From contig JAFRTM010000023.1 in NCBI GenBank assembly GCA_017439185.1, forward strand, positions 1 through 64,000: a DNA stretch of 64,000 nt, read 5' to 3'. The DNA is from Bacteroidales bacterium. Lineage in GTDB: Bacteria; Bacteroidota; Bacteroidia; Bacteroidales; P3. Shown here piece after piece: positions 1 to 7,345 of the stretch. The notes beneath the pieces were generated by a model. It did no database searches, was not told the DNA's origin, and saw only the letters and a program-made list of their open reading frames with translations. Position numbers and translations under genes: made by a program. Numbering within the stretch: the stretch's first letter is position 1; the number at the start of each line of letters is the position of its first letter.

Positions 1-217
1 AAGCTTTCGTAGCAAGATCATGCGGTCCCGCTACTATACGGGGTATTAGTCCGGATTTCTCTGGGTTATCCCCCTGATGAAGGTAGGTTGCATACGCGTT
101 ACGCACCCGTGCGCCGGTCGCCAGCAAGGTATTGCTACCTCCTGCTGCCCCTCGACTTGCATGTGTTAGGCCTGCCGCTAGCGTTCATCCTGAGCCAGGA
201 TCAAACTCTTCATTGTA
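1..217 (-). rRNA. 16S ribosomal RNA, 5' end (partial)
   Basis: Read on the minus strand, this stretch is the start of a 16S rRNA. It carries the universal AGAGTTTGATCCTGGCTCAG primer site (188-207), followed by the GATGAACGCTAGCGGCAGGC helix region and a variable V1 loop. The rest of the gene lies beyond the left edge. The mature 5' end is placed near 217 by analogy with other 16S genes and could be off by a few bases. The variant is typical of Bacteroidales. Confidence 0.97.
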
Positions 218-368
218 AGAATTGCTTGTTTTTAACCTTAAACTCATCTGTGCCGCCCCTTATACCTTTTATATAAGAAGCTTTGACACACGCTATCTCT
301 CTTGTTTCAACTATTTCAATGTTCTCTGCTTTTTTATCAACCGCATTTTTTGAGGCGAAAAGCGACTG

Positions 369-399
369 CAAAAATACGACATTTTTTGAAACTGCCAAA
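369..399 (-). promoter_or_regulatory. rRNA promoter, TTTG-N19-TATTTTTG
   Basis: On the minus strand a TTTG box (396-399) is separated by exactly 19 bases from TATTTTTG (369-376), the Bacteroidota sigma-A consensus. Transcription would start near 362 and make a leader of about 145 nt before the 16S rRNA. The flank between the promoter and the DHFR gene (400-647) is AT-rich and I see nothing else in it. Confidence 0.8.
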
Positions 400-647
400 T
401 TTTTTTGAAAAAAAACTTAATAATTCTTCGTTTCTCTCCTTATTTTCAACTATTTATTTCCTAAAAAAAATTTAGCGACAGCAAATTTCACCCTCAAAAA
501 AGCGTCAATACTTCCTACAAATCTTCAAATTTAAATACCTAATTGGAAATAAAATTGTTAATAAAGTTGCAACGAATTACTAATCAAATATTTACACTAC
601 AGAATAAAACAATCGCCAAAAAACCGCAATCGCTGATTTACAACACC

Positions 648-1151
648 TTACACCCTGACATAATCTATGTACTCATATTGGAGCCCAGACTTCTCGTCTG
701 TCTGTCTTGGCGATATGTTTATTGCACGGAACTCTTGCTCCTTGATTTCCGGAAAGAATGCATCTGCATCGAAATCCTTATACACTTTTGTTACATACAT
801 TTTTGCCACATACGGCAGCAGTTGACTGTAAAGCAACGCCCCTCCTATGAGAAACGTTTCCTGATCCGTCGGTATTGTTTCTATCAGCTGGTCAATTGAA
901 TTAACCACCACAACACCCTCGTATTCAAAATCCGGCGAACTGGTGATCACTATATTTTGACGGTTCGGCAATGGTTTTTTGGGCAGCGACTCAAAAGTCT
1001 TGCGACCCATAATCACCGAATGGCCGGTAGTAAGCGCCTTAAAGCGTTTCAGATCGTCAGAAATATGCCACAGCAGTTGGTTATCCTTGCCGATGGCCCA
1101 GTTTTGTGCCACCGCCACTATAAGCGACAAGTTTGGTATTATATTCTGCAT
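648..1151 (-). CDS. folA: dihydrofolate reductase
   Basis: This 167-residue protein reduces dihydrofolate to tetrahydrofolate with NADPH in the cytoplasm. Visible family signatures are the AIGKDNQLLWHI substrate loop (residues 19-30), the expected catalytic acid at Asp33 in SDDLKRFK, the IMGRKTFESLP cofactor segment, FLIGGALLY, and DADAFFPE near the C terminus. Length fits chromosomal DHFRs. The start is an ATG and there is no alternative nearby. It lies 27 bases downstream of hydF on the same strand and may share its transcript. Thymidylate synthase, a frequent partner, is not in view. Confidence 0.95.
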   Translation of the reverse strand: MQNIIPNLSLIVAVAQNWAIGKDNQLLWHISDDLKRFKALTTGHSVIMGRKTFESLPKKPLPNRQNIVITSSPDFEYEGVVVVNSIDQLIETIPTDQETFLIGGALLYSQLLPYVAKMYVTKVYKDFDADAFFPEIKEQEFRAINISPRQTDEKSGLQYEYIDYVRV

Positions 1152-1178
1152 AATTATATTGTGATTGTGTTTGCGATT

Positions 1179-2390
1179 CTAACGTTCCTGCTTCTTGAAA
1201 ATTTCTATAGACCGGTCAAATATTCCGTTAAGGTAAGCGAGTGTCAGTCCATAGTTGCTGACAGGCACACCAGCGTCGAGCGCCATCTGCAGGCGACTCA
1301 CAAGTTGCCGGTGCGTCACCACACATCCTCCACATTGTATCGCCAACGAATAGTCCGTCATCGGACGCGACGGCAACGCGCTACCTGCAAGCACCTCGAA
1401 CTGCAGATCCTTACCCGTTCTCTTCCTCAAAAGATTGGGAATCTTCACTCGCCCGATATCCTCGCACGTCACGTTATGTGTACACGATTCCATCAGCAAC
1501 ACCCGATCTCCGTCTTTCAGTTGCGAAATTTGCGGAGTCCCCTTCAGGTATTCGTCGAACAATCCCTTCTGCCGTGCCAGCACTACGCTGAAACTCGTAA
1601 GCGGCACCGAGCGAGGGACCATTTCCGCCACGATGGCGAAAGCCTGACTGTCCGTTATCACAAGATCCGGTTTTCCTCCGAGCTTCCCCAGCGTCTGTTC
1701 CAGCTGCTCCGGCTTGCAGAACATCGCCTCTGCGTCATTGTCGAGAATGTCACGCAACACCTGCACCTGCGGAAGTATCATCCTTCCCTCGGGAGCCGAC
1801 GAGTCTATCGGCGTCACCAGCACAACCACCTCTCCTCCCTTCAACACATCGCCAAGCAGCGACGGCATCACGTATGCCGTCTGCGGAAGTGCCTCCTTGA
1901 TCTTCTCGCAGAGCGACAGCCGCGTCCGCTCGTCACGGGTCGACACTTTACAGATACGCTCTGCTCCGTATGTGTCAGCCAGATATTCCAGCAACCTTGC
2001 ATCCGGTTCCACCCTGTCCGTCTGAGTACACACTATCAGAAACGGTATTCCTTCCCTCTGGCAAGCAGCCACCAGCTGCTTCTCCTCAAGGTCGAATATA
2101 TTGTTTGTGAAAAGGATAAGAGCCAAATCCACCGACGGCAGCACCTGAAGTGTCTTCTCCACCCTAAGCCTGCCGAGCGACCCCTCGTCGTCAATTCCTG
2201 CCGTGTCCACCCACACCACCGGGCCTATTCCGCCAATCTCCATCGTCTTCCTCACCGGATCTGTAGTAGTGCCTGCCTCTGCCGACACTATCGATATCGG
2301 TTGTCCCGTCAGGAAATTGATCAGCGAACTCTTGCCATAGTTGCGGCGACCGAAGAGTCCTATGTTAGGTTTTAGCTCGTTGCCTTTCAT
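1179..2390 (-). CDS. hydF: [FeFe]-hydrogenase H-cluster maturation GTPase HydF
   Basis: HydF is the GTPase scaffold on which the 2Fe subcluster of [FeFe] hydrogenase is assembled before transfer to HydA. The N-terminal G domain shows the P-loop GRRNYGKSS (residues 14-22), the switch TTTDPV and the WVDTAG G3 motif. The C-terminal part has the iron-sulfur ligand pattern CTH followed about 45 residues later by CGGC, with Gln where many homologues have His before the CGGC. The first ATG is at 2390; a TTG 18 bases upstream is in frame but less likely. The partners HydE, HydG and HydA are not in this window. Confidence 0.93.
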   Translation of the reverse strand: MKGNELKPNIGLFGRRNYGKSSLINFLTGQPISIVSAEAGTTTDPVRKTMEIGGIGPVVWVDTAGIDDEGSLGRLRVEKTLQVLPSVDLALILFTNNIFDLEEKQLVAACQREGIPFLIVCTQTDRVEPDARLLEYLADTYGAERICKVSTRDERTRLSLCEKIKEALPQTAYVMPSLLGDVLKGGEVVVLVTPIDSSAPEGRMILPQVQVLRDILDNDAEAMFCKPEQLEQTLGKLGGKPDLVITDSQAFAIVAEMVPRSVPLTSFSVVLARQKGLFDEYLKGTPQISQLKDGDRVLLMESCTHNVTCEDIGRVKIPNLLRKRTGKDLQFEVLAGSALPSRPMTDYSLAIQCGGCVVTHRQLVSRLQMALDAGVPVSNYGLTLAYLNGIFDRSIEIFKKQER

Positions 2391-2411
2391 CGTTCTGTTG
2401 TTATGCAAGCA

Positions 2412-2439
2412 AAGGCGTCTCGGAATTCCGGGACGCCTT
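2412..2439. terminator. symmetric hairpin, probable bidirectional terminator
   Basis: A 28-base near-perfect palindrome (AAGGCGTC and GACGCCTT around CGGAATTCCG) sits between the stop of the small secreted protein gene and hydF. Its position suits termination of the minus-strand gene ending at 2475. The U tract is weak on both strands, so the terminator role is inferred. Confidence 0.5.
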
Positions 2440-2474
2440 CTTACTCCTTTTCAGTCTAAGAGACTTTCCAAAAC

Positions 2475-2927
2475 TTATCTCTTGGTAACTTTGAAGTTCT
2501 TCTGAGAATCTTTCTCTGCGAGGATCTGCAGACGATACTCACCGGGCTGATGGTTTTTCATGTCGATGGTAACGGTCGTGCCTTTGATGTCACCTTTGGA
2601 GATAGCCGAGTTGTTGGCATCATAGAGATAGTAGGTGCATTTTTCGATCACTGCGGGAAGAGTAACTTTCAGACGATCGGGTTTCTGATAAACAACCGTG
2701 ATGTTAGCATCGGAAACGGTCACATTGGGAACCTGCATCTGAGAGATGGTGTAGGTGTACTCGGTGGTGCTGGTGGCGGTGGTGCGAACTCCGGTGTTGT
2801 CGCGGCCCTGACGCTGCTGAGAAACCTGAGTGTTGCTGATGGTCTTCTGTTTCTGAACAGGACGCTGAGCGAATACCATGGTGCCACAAAGAACTACTGC
2901 TGCTGCGAATACTAAGAACTTTTTCAT
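2475..2927 (-). CDS. small secreted protein, paralogue of the 3007-3474 gene
   Basis: This is a 150-residue protein with a clear signal peptide (MKKFLVFAAAVVLCGTMVFA, cleavage before Q). A Gln/Thr-rich linker follows, then a beta-rich domain of about 85 residues ending in a HQPGEYRLQI-type strand. That ending resembles DUF3244 and the beta-sandwich tails of secreted Bacteroidota proteins, but I cannot assign a family with confidence. The next gene upstream has the same layout (signal peptide, linker, PGEYR motif, terminal VxKR), so the two are a tandem duplication. The function is unknown and a periplasmic or cell-surface location is expected. Confidence 0.75.
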   Translation of the reverse strand: MKKFLVFAAAVVLCGTMVFAQRPVQKQKTISNTQVSQQRQGRDNTGVRTTATSTTEYTYTISQMQVPNVTVSDANITVVYQKPDRLKVTLPAVIEKCTYYLYDANNSAISKGDIKGTTVTIDMKNHQPGEYRLQILAEKDSQKNFKVTKR

Positions 2928-3006
2928 AATTTTAATTTTTTTAAGGTTAATAATTTTATTGATAATTTTTACTTTATTTTATTTGTTTGTGTTGCTTAAG
3001 CTTTAC

Positions 3007-3474
3007 TTACCTCTTGATAACTTTGAAGTTCATCTCACAACCCTTCGTGTCAACGAACTGCACGCGATACTCGCCAGGTTGGAAGCTCTTCATGTCAATG
3101 ATCTGAGTGTTGCTCTTCACAGGATTCTTGCTGATGGCCATGTCTTTAACGTCATAGACTACATAGCTGCCTTTGAAAGTGCTCTTGTAAGAAGTCGAGA
3201 TAATAGCTTTCAGCTGATCGTTGTTAGCATAGACGAGCTTAATCTTAGCATCTGTGATTCCTTTGGTGTCCGTGGTCATTTCTTTCACAGTGTAAGTGTA
3301 GCCCTTAGCGTCTTTGTTAATCTGATTGTCTTTCACAACAGATTTTCTGTCATTCTGATTGACGGTCTTGCTGTTGGTGTTGATTCTCTGAGGATTTGCG
3401 CTCTTCTGAATCTGGGCGAAAGCCATCGAGCCACAAAGGACTACTGCTGCTGCAAGGGTTAAAATCTTTTTCAT
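3007..3474 (-). CDS. small secreted protein, paralogue of the 2475-2927 gene
   Basis: This 155-residue protein has the signal peptide MKKILTLAAAVVLCGSMAFA, an Asn/Lys-rich linker and a C-terminal beta-sandwich-like domain with SFQPGEYRVQF, closing on FKVIKR. It shares its architecture and many residues with its 80-bp-distant neighbour. The two may be co-transcribed, although an AT-rich gap separates them. The function is unknown. DUF3244 is the closest family by appearance, as a guess only. Confidence 0.75.
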   Translation of the reverse strand: MKKILTLAAAVVLCGSMAFAQIQKSANPQRINTNSKTVNQNDRKSVVKDNQINKDAKGYTYTVKEMTTDTKGITDAKIKLVYANNDQLKAIISTSYKSTFKGSYVVYDVKDMAISKNPVKSNTQIIDMKSFQPGEYRVQFVDTKGCEMNFKVIKR

Positions 3475-3776
3475 AGTGTTTAATTTTTAATTGTTATACT
3501 TTAATTTTACTGTTTTCTCTTTTTTTCGTTCCCGATCCGGCTTCCGTTTTCTCTGCCGTTTCTGTTTATTTGGTATGAGAACTTGCCATTTTATTGCAAC
3601 ATTTTTGAAAAAAATTTTAATATTTTTCATACATCACTGATTATCCATTACTTACAAATTACATTTTTTTTAATTTTTTTTTGCAATTTTGAAAAAGCAA
3701 CACAAAAAAAGCACATTTTCCACTCCATTTTCAACCTCAACATACAATAAACCCCTACACGGAGCAAACATTAATC
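3475..3776. other. AT-rich intergenic region
   Basis: This gap between the secreted protein gene (minus) and the structured repeat holds homopolymeric A/T runs and no open frame of useful length. It should contain the promoter of the minus-strand pair, but no convincing TTTG-N19-TAnnTTTG match is visible close to 3474. Confidence 0.4.
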
Positions 3777-3855
3777 AACGTTATCGAAAAGCGAGAGCAA
3801 TGGAAGCTTGCTTACATTGCCGAGCCAAGATAACGTCTTGCTCGCAAGAGCAAAA
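3777..3855 (+). repeat. three-stem structured repeat, copy 1
   Basis: An outer stem pairs ACGTTATC (3778-3785) with GATAACGT (3829-3836). It encloses an inner hairpin GCAATGgAAGC/GCTTaCATTGC (3797-3820). A third hairpin TTGCTC-GCAA-GAGCAA follows (3838-3853). The constant words GAAAAGCGAGA and CGAGCC flank the inner hairpin. A second copy at 56695-56768 keeps the words and every stem while changing the paired bases on both sides, which argues that the structure is selected. The function is unknown: a small RNA, a REP-like element or a processing site are all possible. The bases from 3856 to 4000 are AT-rich with short TTAACCAA repeats. Confidence 0.7.
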
Positions 3856-4000
3856 CCATTAACCAACCTTTAACCAAATATTAACCAACTATTGACCACA
3901 CCTTTTCTCGAATATGCCTCCTATTTGCCTCGAATCATCCCTTGCTCTGCCTCCAACCGCCACACAATAAAAACACCACTCCAACGTTATATAATAAATA

Positions 4001-5146
4001 ATGAATATGTACGACAACATTCCCATAGCCCTCCAAGCATACGTCGAGCGATACATCCTTCCTCGCTACTCCAATTTCGACCCCGCCCACCGACAGCCCC
4101 ACATCCGCGCCGTCATCGACGAAAGCCTCCACCTCGCCGCACTCAACCACGCCGACCCCTTCCTCGCCTACACCATTGCCGCCTACCACGACCTCGGACT
4201 CGTCGAAGGACGCGAGCGACACCACCTCGTATCCGCTCAGATACTCCTCGCCGACACCACCCTCAGAAACTGGTTCTCCCCTCAGCAGATAGCCCTCATG
4301 GCCCAAGCCATCGAAGACCACCGCGCCTCCTCCTCCCACGAACCCCGCAGCCTCTACGGCAAAATCGTAGCCGAAGCCGACCGCCAAATCGAACCCACCG
4401 ACATCGTCCGCCGCACCATCCAATACGGTCTCGCCCACTACCCACAACTACCACTCGAAGGCCACTGGCAGCGCACACTCGACCACCTCCACGAAAAATA
4501 CGGCCGCCAAGGCTACCTCAAACTCTGGTTTCCCCAGTCCCGCAACGCCACAGGACTCGAAAACCTCCGCCTCCTCATCGACAACACCCCTCGCCTACGC
4601 CACCTCTTCCTCCGCCTCTACAACCTCGAAACCTCCACCGTCACCCCCGCCACCAAAGACGACCTCGACGGCATAATGCAACTTATCGAAAACTCACGGC
4701 AGATAATGCGCCGCAGCGGCAACCACAGCCAATGGGTCAACGGCTACCCCTCTCCCCAAACCATCCTCGACGACATCGCGCGCGAACAATATTATATAAT
4801 AAGACAACACTCACGACTCGTCGGCTCCTTCGCCTTCATCCGCGGCGAAGAGCCCACCTACAAAGAAATCCACGGCGGCAGCTGGTCCGACCCCGACCAA
4901 CCCTACGCCACCATCCACCGCCTCGCCTCCGCCCCCTCCGTAAGCGGCATCGGCAACCTCTGTCTCGACTGGTGCAAACAACAGATCAGCCACCTCCGGG
5001 CCGACACCCACGAAGACAACCCCATCGTACGCCACATCCTCGAACACAACGGCTTCACCTACCGCGGCACCATCCACCTCGCCGACGGCTCGCCCCGCCG
5101 AGCATACCAATGGTCCTCCGCCGACGACGAGCAAAATCCTGCCTAA
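4001..5146 (+). CDS. HD-domain / GNAT acetyltransferase fusion protein
   Basis: This 381-residue protein joins two enzymatic domains. Residues 1 to about 150 look like an HD-superfamily metal-dependent phosphohydrolase (spaced His residues, YHDLGL, EDHR, EADRQIEP). Residues from about 213 to the end look like a GNAT N-acetyltransferase (AREQYYII, LVGSFAFIRG, ATIHRLASAP, a SVSGIGNLCL cofactor-loop equivalent, and the ILEHNGFTYRGT C-terminal strand). No signal peptide is present, so it is probably cytoplasmic. The substrate is not predictable. Codons end in C to an extreme degree, unlike the G-rich gene at 8361. ATG codons at 4001 and 4007 are both usable. Confidence 0.8.
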   Translation: MNMYDNIPIALQAYVERYILPRYSNFDPAHRQPHIRAVIDESLHLAALNHADPFLAYTIAAYHDLGLVEGRERHHLVSAQILLADTTLRNWFSPQQIALMAQAIEDHRASSSHEPRSLYGKIVAEADRQIEPTDIVRRTIQYGLAHYPQLPLEGHWQRTLDHLHEKYGRQGYLKLWFPQSRNATGLENLRLLIDNTPRLRHLFLRLYNLETSTVTPATKDDLDGIMQLIENSRQIMRRSGNHSQWVNGYPSPQTILDDIAREQYYIIRQHSRLVGSFAFIRGEEPTYKEIHGGSWSDPDQPYATIHRLASAPSVSGIGNLCLDWCKQQISHLRADTHEDNPIVRHILEHNGFTYRGTIHLADGSPRRAYQWSSADDEQNPA

Positions 5147-5330
5147 AACAAAGCACAAAATCCGAAGCCCATTTTTCAAAAAATCGCCACTTCCCCACCC
5201 CAAATCCACACCTCTCCGCCGCCGGAACAATCCAAAATCCCAAAATAGCAAAACCCGCCAATCGCCACTGACAATCAACATTTTTAACAAATCCCAATCC
5301 AAAAACAAAAAATATTTTTCCCCATTTTAT

Positions 5331-5360
5331 TTTGTAATTAAAAAAAACTTCGTACCTTTG
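5331..5360 (+). promoter_or_regulatory. tRNA promoter, TTTG-N18-TACCTTTG
   Basis: TTTG (5331-5334) and TACCTTTG (5353-5360) match the Bacteroidota promoter and lie about 35 bases upstream of the first tRNA-Val. The preceding bases (5147-5330) are AC-rich spacer with no visible gene. Confidence 0.75.
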
Positions 5361-5394
5361 CACCCGCTTTTGAGAAATTTGAAATAGAAATTTT

Positions 5395-5469
5395 GATCTG
5401 TTAGCTCAGTTGGTTTAGAGCGCTTGCTTGACAGGCAAGAGGTCAACAGTTCAAATCTGTTACAGATCA
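5395..5469 (+). tRNA. tRNA-Val(GAC)
   Basis: A full cloverleaf can be drawn: acceptor stem GATCTGT/ACAGATC, D arm GCTC/GAGC, anticodon stem CTTGC/GCAAG with loop TTGACAG (anticodon GAC), T arm AACAG/CTGTT with TTCAAAT loop, discriminator A. CCA is not encoded. It reads Val codons GUC and GUU and is 12 bases upstream of a second tRNA-Val, with a shared promoter. Confidence 0.95.
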
Positions 5470-5481
5470 CACCGGAACAAC

Positions 5482-5556
5482 GGTCTGTTAGCTCAGTTGG
5501 TTTAGAGCGCTTCCTTCACACGGAAGAGGTCGACAGTTCGAATCTGCCACAGACCA
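5482..5556 (+). tRNA. tRNA-Val(CAC), integration target
   Basis: The acceptor stem GGTCTGT/ACAGACC, the anticodon stem CTTCC/GGAAG with loop TTCACAC (anticodon CAC, codon GUG), the T arm with TTCGAAT and discriminator A give a complete tRNA. CCA is not encoded. Its last 17 bases plus one downstream base recur at 8092-8109, marking it as the attachment site of the adjoining element. The tRNA itself stays intact. Confidence 0.95.
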
Positions 5557-5557
5557 C
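5540..5557 (+). repeat. attL-like direct repeat (tRNA-Val 3' end)
   Basis: The 18 bases GAATCTGCCACAGACCAC match 8092-8109 exactly. The bases before the two copies differ (c here, a at 8091). A duplicated tRNA 3' end is the usual product of tyrosine-recombinase integration. Confidence 0.85.
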
Positions 5558-5560
5558 TGG

Positions 5561-5587
5561 AAAGCCCCTACTATGGGGCTTTTTTAT
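5561..5587 (+). terminator. Rho-independent terminator after tRNA-Val
   Basis: AAAGCCCC and GGGGCTTT pair around a 6-base loop and run into a T tract. Placed five bases after the tRNA, it ends the tRNA transcript and lies inside the inserted element. Confidence 0.85.
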
Positions 5588-5654
5588 TGCCCAAAAGCCC
5601 CATAAATACTATGTTTTAACAAAACCACCCTAAAAAGGGTCGGGGATAAAAATG

Positions 5655-5704
5655 TACCACTTTTTACCACTTTTTACCACTTTTTATCCCCATTTTATCC
5701 CCAC
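5655..5704 (+). repeat. left-end direct repeats of the element
   Basis: Three tandem TACCACTTTTT units are followed by TATCCCCATTTTATCCCCAC. The second motif recurs near the right end at 8026-8045. Spaced, repeated short sites close to an attachment site resemble arm-type binding sites of tyrosine recombinases; that reading is inferred. Confidence 0.55.
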
Positions 5705-5869
5705 AAAAAAAAATTATGTGTATCTTTGCAAAATCAAACTTGAAATATGAAAATCTGCTACATTGAATAGCCGTCGTTATATGTGATGTTATTGACTTCA
5801 TAATATTTATTATTTAATATGTAACCTTTTTCGTTTTTTTGCGTTTAACATCTTTGTCAATCACGCTTG

Positions 5870-5900
5870 CAAAAGTACAAACATTTTTGAAACTGCCAAA
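5870..5900 (-). promoter_or_regulatory. leftward promoter resembling the rRNA promoter
   Basis: Minus-strand TTTG (5897-5900), N19 and TACTTTTG (5870-5877) form a perfect promoter. The spacer word GCAGTTTCAAAAA is shared with the rRNA promoter at 369-399. It points away from the regulator gene into 5558-5869, where no protein gene longer than a few codons is visible on the minus strand, so it may make a small RNA. A plus-strand TATCTTTG at 5721-5728 precedes a 7-codon ORF (from 5746). Confidence 0.6.
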
Positions 5901-5944
5901 TTTTGGCGAAAATATTTTTCAAAAAATTTTGTATTTTGTTGAAT

Positions 5945-6424
5945 ATGAAAATCTTGAAAATGAAAAAAAAATCTGCGACATCGCCAAATTATGGTGAAAT
6001 TAGTGAAATCGGAGAGCGAATTAGGCAAATTCGCACCGTTTTTTTCGGTGGAGACACTGAGAAAATAGCACAAGTGGCTGGTATTCACTACACTAACATC
6101 GCAAAACTTATTAATGGCGACACTAAATGCTCCATGAAAGTCGCTCAAAATCTGCTAATTGCGATACCTGAGTTATCGGCAGACTGGCTCATCTTGGGCA
6201 ACGGCACTATGCGAAGAGGCGAAAACGCTACCTCTGCCACCACTCCCCAACCTGCCTCAAACGACGCACAGATAAGGCTTCTCCGTGACATCCTCCGTGA
6301 GAAGGACAACAACATCGCCGACCTTAACCGACAACTCGCACAACTCCAAATCCAGCTCCTTCAAGAAAAGGAAAAAGTCTCTTCGCCATTGGCTTCGACA
6401 ACGATGGCCTCTATCTCCAAATAA
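5945..6424 (+). CDS. XRE/Cro-CI-type HTH regulator with coiled-coil tail
   Basis: This protein of about 159 residues has a helix-turn-helix region (IGERIRQIRTVFF, then KIAQVAGIHYTNIAKLINGDTK) and the DWLILGNGTM ending typical of Bacteroidota phage and island regulators. A Ser/Thr/Pro-rich linker and a predicted coiled coil (LLRDILREKDNNIADLNRQL) follow, probably for dimerisation. It most likely binds DNA and controls the element, including the adjoining leftward promoter. ATG at 5945 is chosen; ATG at 5960 is equally possible, and the upstream TTG extension is unlikely. It is the first gene of the element. Confidence 0.8.
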   Translation: MKILKMKKKSATSPNYGEISEIGERIRQIRTVFFGGDTEKIAQVAGIHYTNIAKLINGDTKCSMKVAQNLLIAIPELSADWLILGNGTMRRGENATSATTPQPASNDAQIRLLRDILREKDNNIADLNRQLAQLQIQLLQEKEKVSSPLASTTMASISK

Positions 6425-6439
6425 AACATTACCTGTAAT

Positions 6440-6883
6440 ATGAAAAGGAAATCATCCATAGAAATCCGTGACAGAATAGCAGCAATACTCGCCATTGTTT
6501 TTATTCCCGGTGGGCTTATCGGGCTGCATTATGATGATTCCGATTGGACTCTTTGGGTTACCGTCGTGCCGTTGGGCTACATGATTATCGGCCTCTTTCT
6601 TGACTTCCTGATAAATGGCAATCACTCCACCTACGAAAGCACCGGAAATGCCGTATGCTGTATGTTGATTATAACTAATATCGCAACCATCTTTGCCCAT
6701 AGTGACACCTTGTTTATTGTAGGCCGTTTGCTGGCTTCTTTTGGTGCTTCCATCCTTATTATACGCAGCACCATGAACGTAGAAGAGCGAAACCGGGAAA
6801 CAATAGAAAACATGAGTAAAATAATAGAAGACCTACGCAAAGACAAATATAGAAATTTATCTACAGATGAAGATAAACATTAA
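6440..6883 (+). CDS. small integral membrane protein, element cargo
   Basis: This 147-residue protein has four hydrophobic segments at about residues 12-28, 36-56, 67-84 and 88-106. A charged, soluble C-terminal tail of about 40 residues (VEERNRETIENMSKIIEDLRKDK) could form a coiled coil. It matches no family I recognise. It starts 15 bases after the regulator gene and overlaps the next gene by 17 bases, so the genes are probably co-transcribed and translationally coupled. Confidence 0.65.
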   Translation: MKRKSSIEIRDRIAAILAIVFIPGGLIGLHYDDSDWTLWVTVVPLGYMIIGLFLDFLINGNHSTYESTGNAVCCMLIITNIATIFAHSDTLFIVGRLLASFGASILIIRSTMNVEERNRETIENMSKIIEDLRKDKYRNLSTDEDKH

Positions 6884-7316
6884 ATCATACATACCCATCT
6901 TCCTCATTGGCCTTTCTATTGTGCTATATATTGCAGGTGTCTTTTTTATCAACAGCGACACTGACCCTCTCCTCCGTACTGACATTGCACAACAAAAGGA
7001 ATACACCTACGAAGACAGCGATGGGGAAGAACACGAAGACGTTTCCTTGATTAAGATTCAAGGCATAGGAAAAATTTTATGTTATAGAGACGTTTACAAA
7101 CTATCTGTTACCTTTTGGCTGGTGGCTCTCGTTGTTGGCACTATAACATTCGGCTTCAAAATATCTACTCAAAACGAAATAAAATACATAATATTTACCA
7201 ACTGCATAATAGGAGCAATCCTCATATACATAGCGACAAAGGACAACATCATACCGACAATTTTCTTCTGGTCAGGTATTATCGTCGCATACATATCAAC
7301 ACTTTTTGACGAATAA
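6867..7316 (+). CDS. small membrane protein with extracytoplasmic loop, element cargo
   Basis: This 149-residue protein starts inside the end of the preceding gene. One hydrophobic helix (residues 8-28) is followed by a charged loop of about 45 residues with YEDSDGEEHEDV, then three more helices (about 73-95, 103-120, 125-145). The layout suggests four membrane passes with one acidic loop outside the membrane. No family is recognised. Its overlap with the upstream membrane gene suggests that the two proteins form a complex. Confidence 0.65.
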   Translation: MKINIKSYIPIFLIGLSIVLYIAGVFFINSDTDPLLRTDIAQQKEYTYEDSDGEEHEDVSLIKIQGIGKILCYRDVYKLSVTFWLVALVVGTITFGFKISTQNEIKYIIFTNCIIGAILIYIATKDNIIPTIFFWSGIIVAYISTLFDE

Positions 7317-7345
7317 TTTTCAACAAATAATAAAACAACAATTCT

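Noticed and set aside
1-6. AAGCTT at the first base suggesting a cloning junction
   Set aside because: It is a normal part of the 16S sequence here and the window edge alone proves nothing.
957-2375. 472-codon plus-strand frame opposite hydF and folA
   Set aside because: The translation is rich in Arg/His/Gln and matches nothing, while both minus-strand genes are certain.
3892-5271. 459-codon frame overlapping the HD-GNAT gene
   Set aside because: It is a Pro/Arg-rich shadow caused by the C-rich coding strand of the real gene.
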